DNA of 64,000 nt from contig WEDG01006414.1 in NCBI GenBank assembly GCA_017591395.1, forward strand, positions 1 through 64,000, written 5' to 3'. Position 1 is the stretch's first letter. The number at the start of each line of letters is the position of its first letter. The notes beneath the pieces were generated by a model. That model was not told the DNA's origin. It did no database searches and saw only the letters and a program-made list of their open reading frames with translations. Positions 60,690 to 64,000 of the stretch are shown here, in pieces. Made by a program: the position numbers and the translations under genes. This DNA comes from Schistocephalus solidus (lineage: Eukaryota > Platyhelminthes > Cestoda > Diphyllobothriidea > Diphyllobothriidae).

Positions 60690-63600
60690 GGAGGCTAAGC
60701 CACATCAGCGTACATCATCTGCTGAAAAAGTATATTGAGGGAAAAGTAGACAATGTAGTGATCTTCGTCATTTTTTATTATTTTATATCATTTTTCCATT
60801 AACTCTTCTTTATATTTAAAATTCATTGAACAATTTTGAATAAAGCTGTTATATATAATTCGCGTTTTCAGGGAACATAAATGAGTTTTATTTTTGCAAA
60901 TATTAATTAACTAGCCAAAATATGCTTTTTATTATAGGAACACTTATTTTTTTTACTTAAGGGCATTGCGTGGTTATTTTGTGTAGCAAACCCATTCTCC
61001 TGAAAATCAGGAGGTTTTCATGTAAAGTGCAATTCACTGGACATGACGTGAAAATAAAAGGTTACATAAGGTCATATGTTGAGGTACCGGTCAGCAACTA
61101 TCGAATTTGAATATACTTCGCGTATTTTATAAAAAGCATGCTATTGTTTATTTTAGCAAAATTTAATAATTCATTTGGCCCAGTTTGGCTTCAACCTCAC
61201 GTTTGACTTTCTCCAAAAACCTGCAAACATGCTGAAGGTTTGTTCACATTATGAACTATTTCCGTTCTAGAAAACCATTGGTAGGCATCGCAAAATGTGC
61301 GTTTTATAAACTCGTTTATCATGCTTCAGAAAATATTCAGCATGTTTAGAACAGAGAGCATAAAAGGCAGATTAACCTATATTTAGGTCATTGCTTATGT
61401 TGACAGATGTGCTTAACTAACTGTGCGTATGTGATCGTGTTTTATTTAAGTGACAAGTAATATACCCACAAACATTTTTCTCAAAAACTCGACTTAATGG
61501 AAAATATATTTTTAGCTGACGTCAACCTGTAAAGAAGGTTGCAAACAAACCAAGTATTTTTATAAAAAAGTACATTTGTGAAATTTTAAAGGCTAATTTT
61601 TATATATGTGCACTATTATGTCCTGTAGTGCAGATTCAATGTCTAAGACAATCTTGTGTTTATGTCTGCGGTGATTTCTGACGTTTGCAAACTATTATTA
61701 ATAAACATAAGAATGATCAAAATATTGAATCCTAAAGAAACAAACGTTCATATAATCTAGTTTCTACCACTATTCACGCTTAAAACAGAAAGGGTGAAAT
61801 AGTATTAATACTTGTTATCTAATTTAAACTGCAATTTTGTGTTTTTAGTAATACTATAAGGCGATCAATGGTCTTTTTGTGCGTCATTTAATTATGCTCT
61901 CCAAAGTGTTAGAATTTGATGTTCGAAAAATAAAACAGGTGTTTTTCTTTTATAATACCAACATGGATGGACCGGTTATAAACGTAATTTATTCATGCAG
62001 CACAGAATTCTAGTTTAAAGCGTTGCCGCAGTTTGTCTCAAAACTACTCTTTTCAAGATAAATGCAACCTCGATTTTTGAAAAGTTTATTCGCCTTCGGT
62101 GTGGGCGTGATGGATAATTAGATTGATCCCATTCTTTGAAAGCATACGTGCTTTCGAAAATCGGTTTAAACTTAAGCATTTGACGCCAAAAATATTTTAG
62201 ATCTCTATTGGACTCGTAATAGGCTTAAGCGTTTGGGCATATATTAAATTTACAAGCAGAAAATAGAGTTACCTTTTTAGCAAAATTTGATTTTCATGAA
62301 GTTTTCTTTGGTTGCAATTTCTGGTATTTATTCTTCGAGTTATTTATCAGTTCTTTGCACCGGAATCTTTGGTCATTTTGATATAAATGACACCCTGGCC
62401 AACAGCGTAACTCTCACCCCTATCTATCAAAAGATTTTTAATTTATCCAGTTTTCACACTAGGATATTTTGAATTGAATGGAAGAACCGCTCCACATAAA
62501 GCAATGCCATGTAGACGCAGACACGTCCATAACGTGATGTTCTCTTTCAGTCCAAAATTATTGCACCAAGGCTTCCTGATATTCTCAGCCAATTAAAAAC
62601 AGTTCTAGAATCAAATCCGGGCACTCTTATTTTGAACCGGATTGAAACTGTCACGGCACGTTTTTACTTCAAACTCTCTAACGTCTGAATTACTTTCCAC
62701 ATGCTCTTCACTGTGACAGTCAATATTTAATCATATTGTGGAATCCCGTACTGCTAATAGTATTTCTGCCAACCAAATCAGGTCAATGCCTTTTGCACAG
62801 CCTAATATGCTTACAAACGCACTGTTCAGTCCGTTTTTATTATTTTATAACAAAACAATTTAATTAAATTTTCTCTCCATTTATTAAATTTGTCTGCATT
62901 TTCTGATTTTTATTTTGCCAATGTACACAGAACTTCGAGACCTGCTAATGTCAATTGTTTGCCAACCAAAAGCCTTTGCTCAAGTTACTGAAAAGGGCCT
63001 TCCCTTAACATCAACAAATGCCGCAAAGGTGGATTTTATATTCCCTACCTGTTTGACGTGTGATGGTCTTCAATGAGGTATGCCCAATTTGGAAAAAAAT
63101 ATCAGATTTAAGTGCTGTGGCAGGTTCCTATTTCAAAAACTGGAAACTACAAAAAATAGGCAAATCGTGCAGCTAGTTATCGGGTAGCGAACGACTACGA
63201 GCACTTTATGACACAAAATTCTGTGGCTAGTGGGAAAAACAACTCAGCCATTAGGGCTTGAAACGATATATCTGTGAAAACAAATATGTTGATAGTGACA
63301 AACACTCAGGCGAGCTTATTTTAGTCCGCAAAACATTCCCTTATTTTTGCATAGCATACCTCCTGTGATCTCTCATTCAGACACACGTTAAGTTTTAGAG
63401 GTAGTAATATTTCAAACATGTAATGAAATTTTAACTTAGAAAAGCAAATCTAACTGATGATTGTAATAATCGCTTGCACATTCTTTGCTACAGGTTACCA
63501 GAAGGTTTCGGATTTCAATTGATCATTTCGATTAAGGAAAATGTATTCACTGATCACACCTCCTATTTAAAGAAGGTTTATTTTTTTATGCATTTGAAAT

Positions 63601-64000
63601 TTAAGGAAGAAGTTTCTGAAAAGACGTAAAACATACAGATACAAAGGCATGAGTACCAGCTATTGGATGGATAGTGTAAGATTACTTTTTGTTCTCTGAT
63701 AGGCTGAACAGTACTTTCGAAAAAAGAATACGAAATTGCATAAATCACAAGGACCTGGTGCCTTAATAAGATGCCCTGTGCCCTTCTGAGGATGATATGA
63801 GACGAAGATTTATGCAATGATATAAGCAAAAAAGACATTTGTGGCATCACATAGGTTAATCAAGATTATTTACCCAACACTTAGCTTGCTCTCTTTATCA
63901 ATTCACTTTTCATCCAGGGCAAAAATGTTTTAGGCTTTAAGTAATTGTCTCCGAAATGGTCAAGCTTATTCATCCGGTGACAAATCCTGCATGTGAACTG
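60690..64000. other. AT-rich non-coding DNA
   Basis: Only chance-sized frames (62287-62472 +, 63578-63850 -) and homopolymer runs. Confidence 0.45.

Noticed and set aside
1..64000. CRISPR arrays, bacterial operons, functional tRNA or rRNA genes
   Set aside because: No regularly spaced direct repeats, no RBS-led gene clusters, and the tRNA-like segments are too decayed to fold as working tRNAs.

Overview
The window is eukaryotic nuclear DNA from a repeat-rich, AT-rich invertebrate genome. There are no long reading frames, operons or ribosome-binding sites, and what coding sequence exists is in short spliced exons with GT/AG borders. The retroelements point to a flatworm: non-LTR reverse transcriptases whose C-terminus carries a run of C2H2 zinc fingers, and many Penelope-like elements (PLEs) with GIY-YIG endonucleases. 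I recognise this mix from diphyllobothriidean tapeworms such as Spirometra. That assignment comes from pattern memory, not a search.

The one host gene I can name is NDUFV2, the 24-kDa [2Fe-2S] subunit of mitochondrial complex I, on the minus strand. Its last four exons lie at 9972-9869, 8812-8699, 2928-2852 and 1614-1509 (stop codon). All four iron-sulfur cysteines are present. The N-terminal exons were not found and may lie upstream, possibly outside the window. The 5.8-kb intron between the last-but-two and last-but-one exons holds a broken zinc-finger LINE, a PLE with reverse transcriptase and endonuclease, a second PLE 3' half and SINE-like pieces. The recognisable retroelement open frames there all run antisense to the gene.

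From 10 to 35 kb the sequence is mostly AT-rich, non-coding and scattered with repeats. These include a fold-back element carrying a tRNA-Arg-like segment (18.8-19.3 kb, second copy at 52.8-53.2 kb), a mosaic repeat family (6.1, 6.7, 20.8 and 33.8-34.3 kb) and a tandem pair of units with tRNA-like ends (31.8-32.4 kb). At 36.1-36.9 kb is a dead mariner transposase. At 38.7-39.3 kb the minus strand holds two candidate exons of an unidentified gene, with matching splice phase.

From 40 to 50.6 kb is a PLE graveyard: fragments at 40.1, 41.4-41.9 (minus), 47.3-48.0, 48.4-48.7, 49.4-49.9 and 50.1-50.6 kb (minus). Several sit against (TA)n microsatellites, and one lies between two diverged ~235-bp direct repeats that each begin at a (TA)n run. 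From 59.0 to 60.7 kb is the most complete zinc-finger LINE copy (3' half, frameshifted). Nothing seen is likely to encode a working transposition protein. The outstanding features are the NDUFV2 exons, the PLE/(TA)n association and the fold-back plus tRNA composite repeat.
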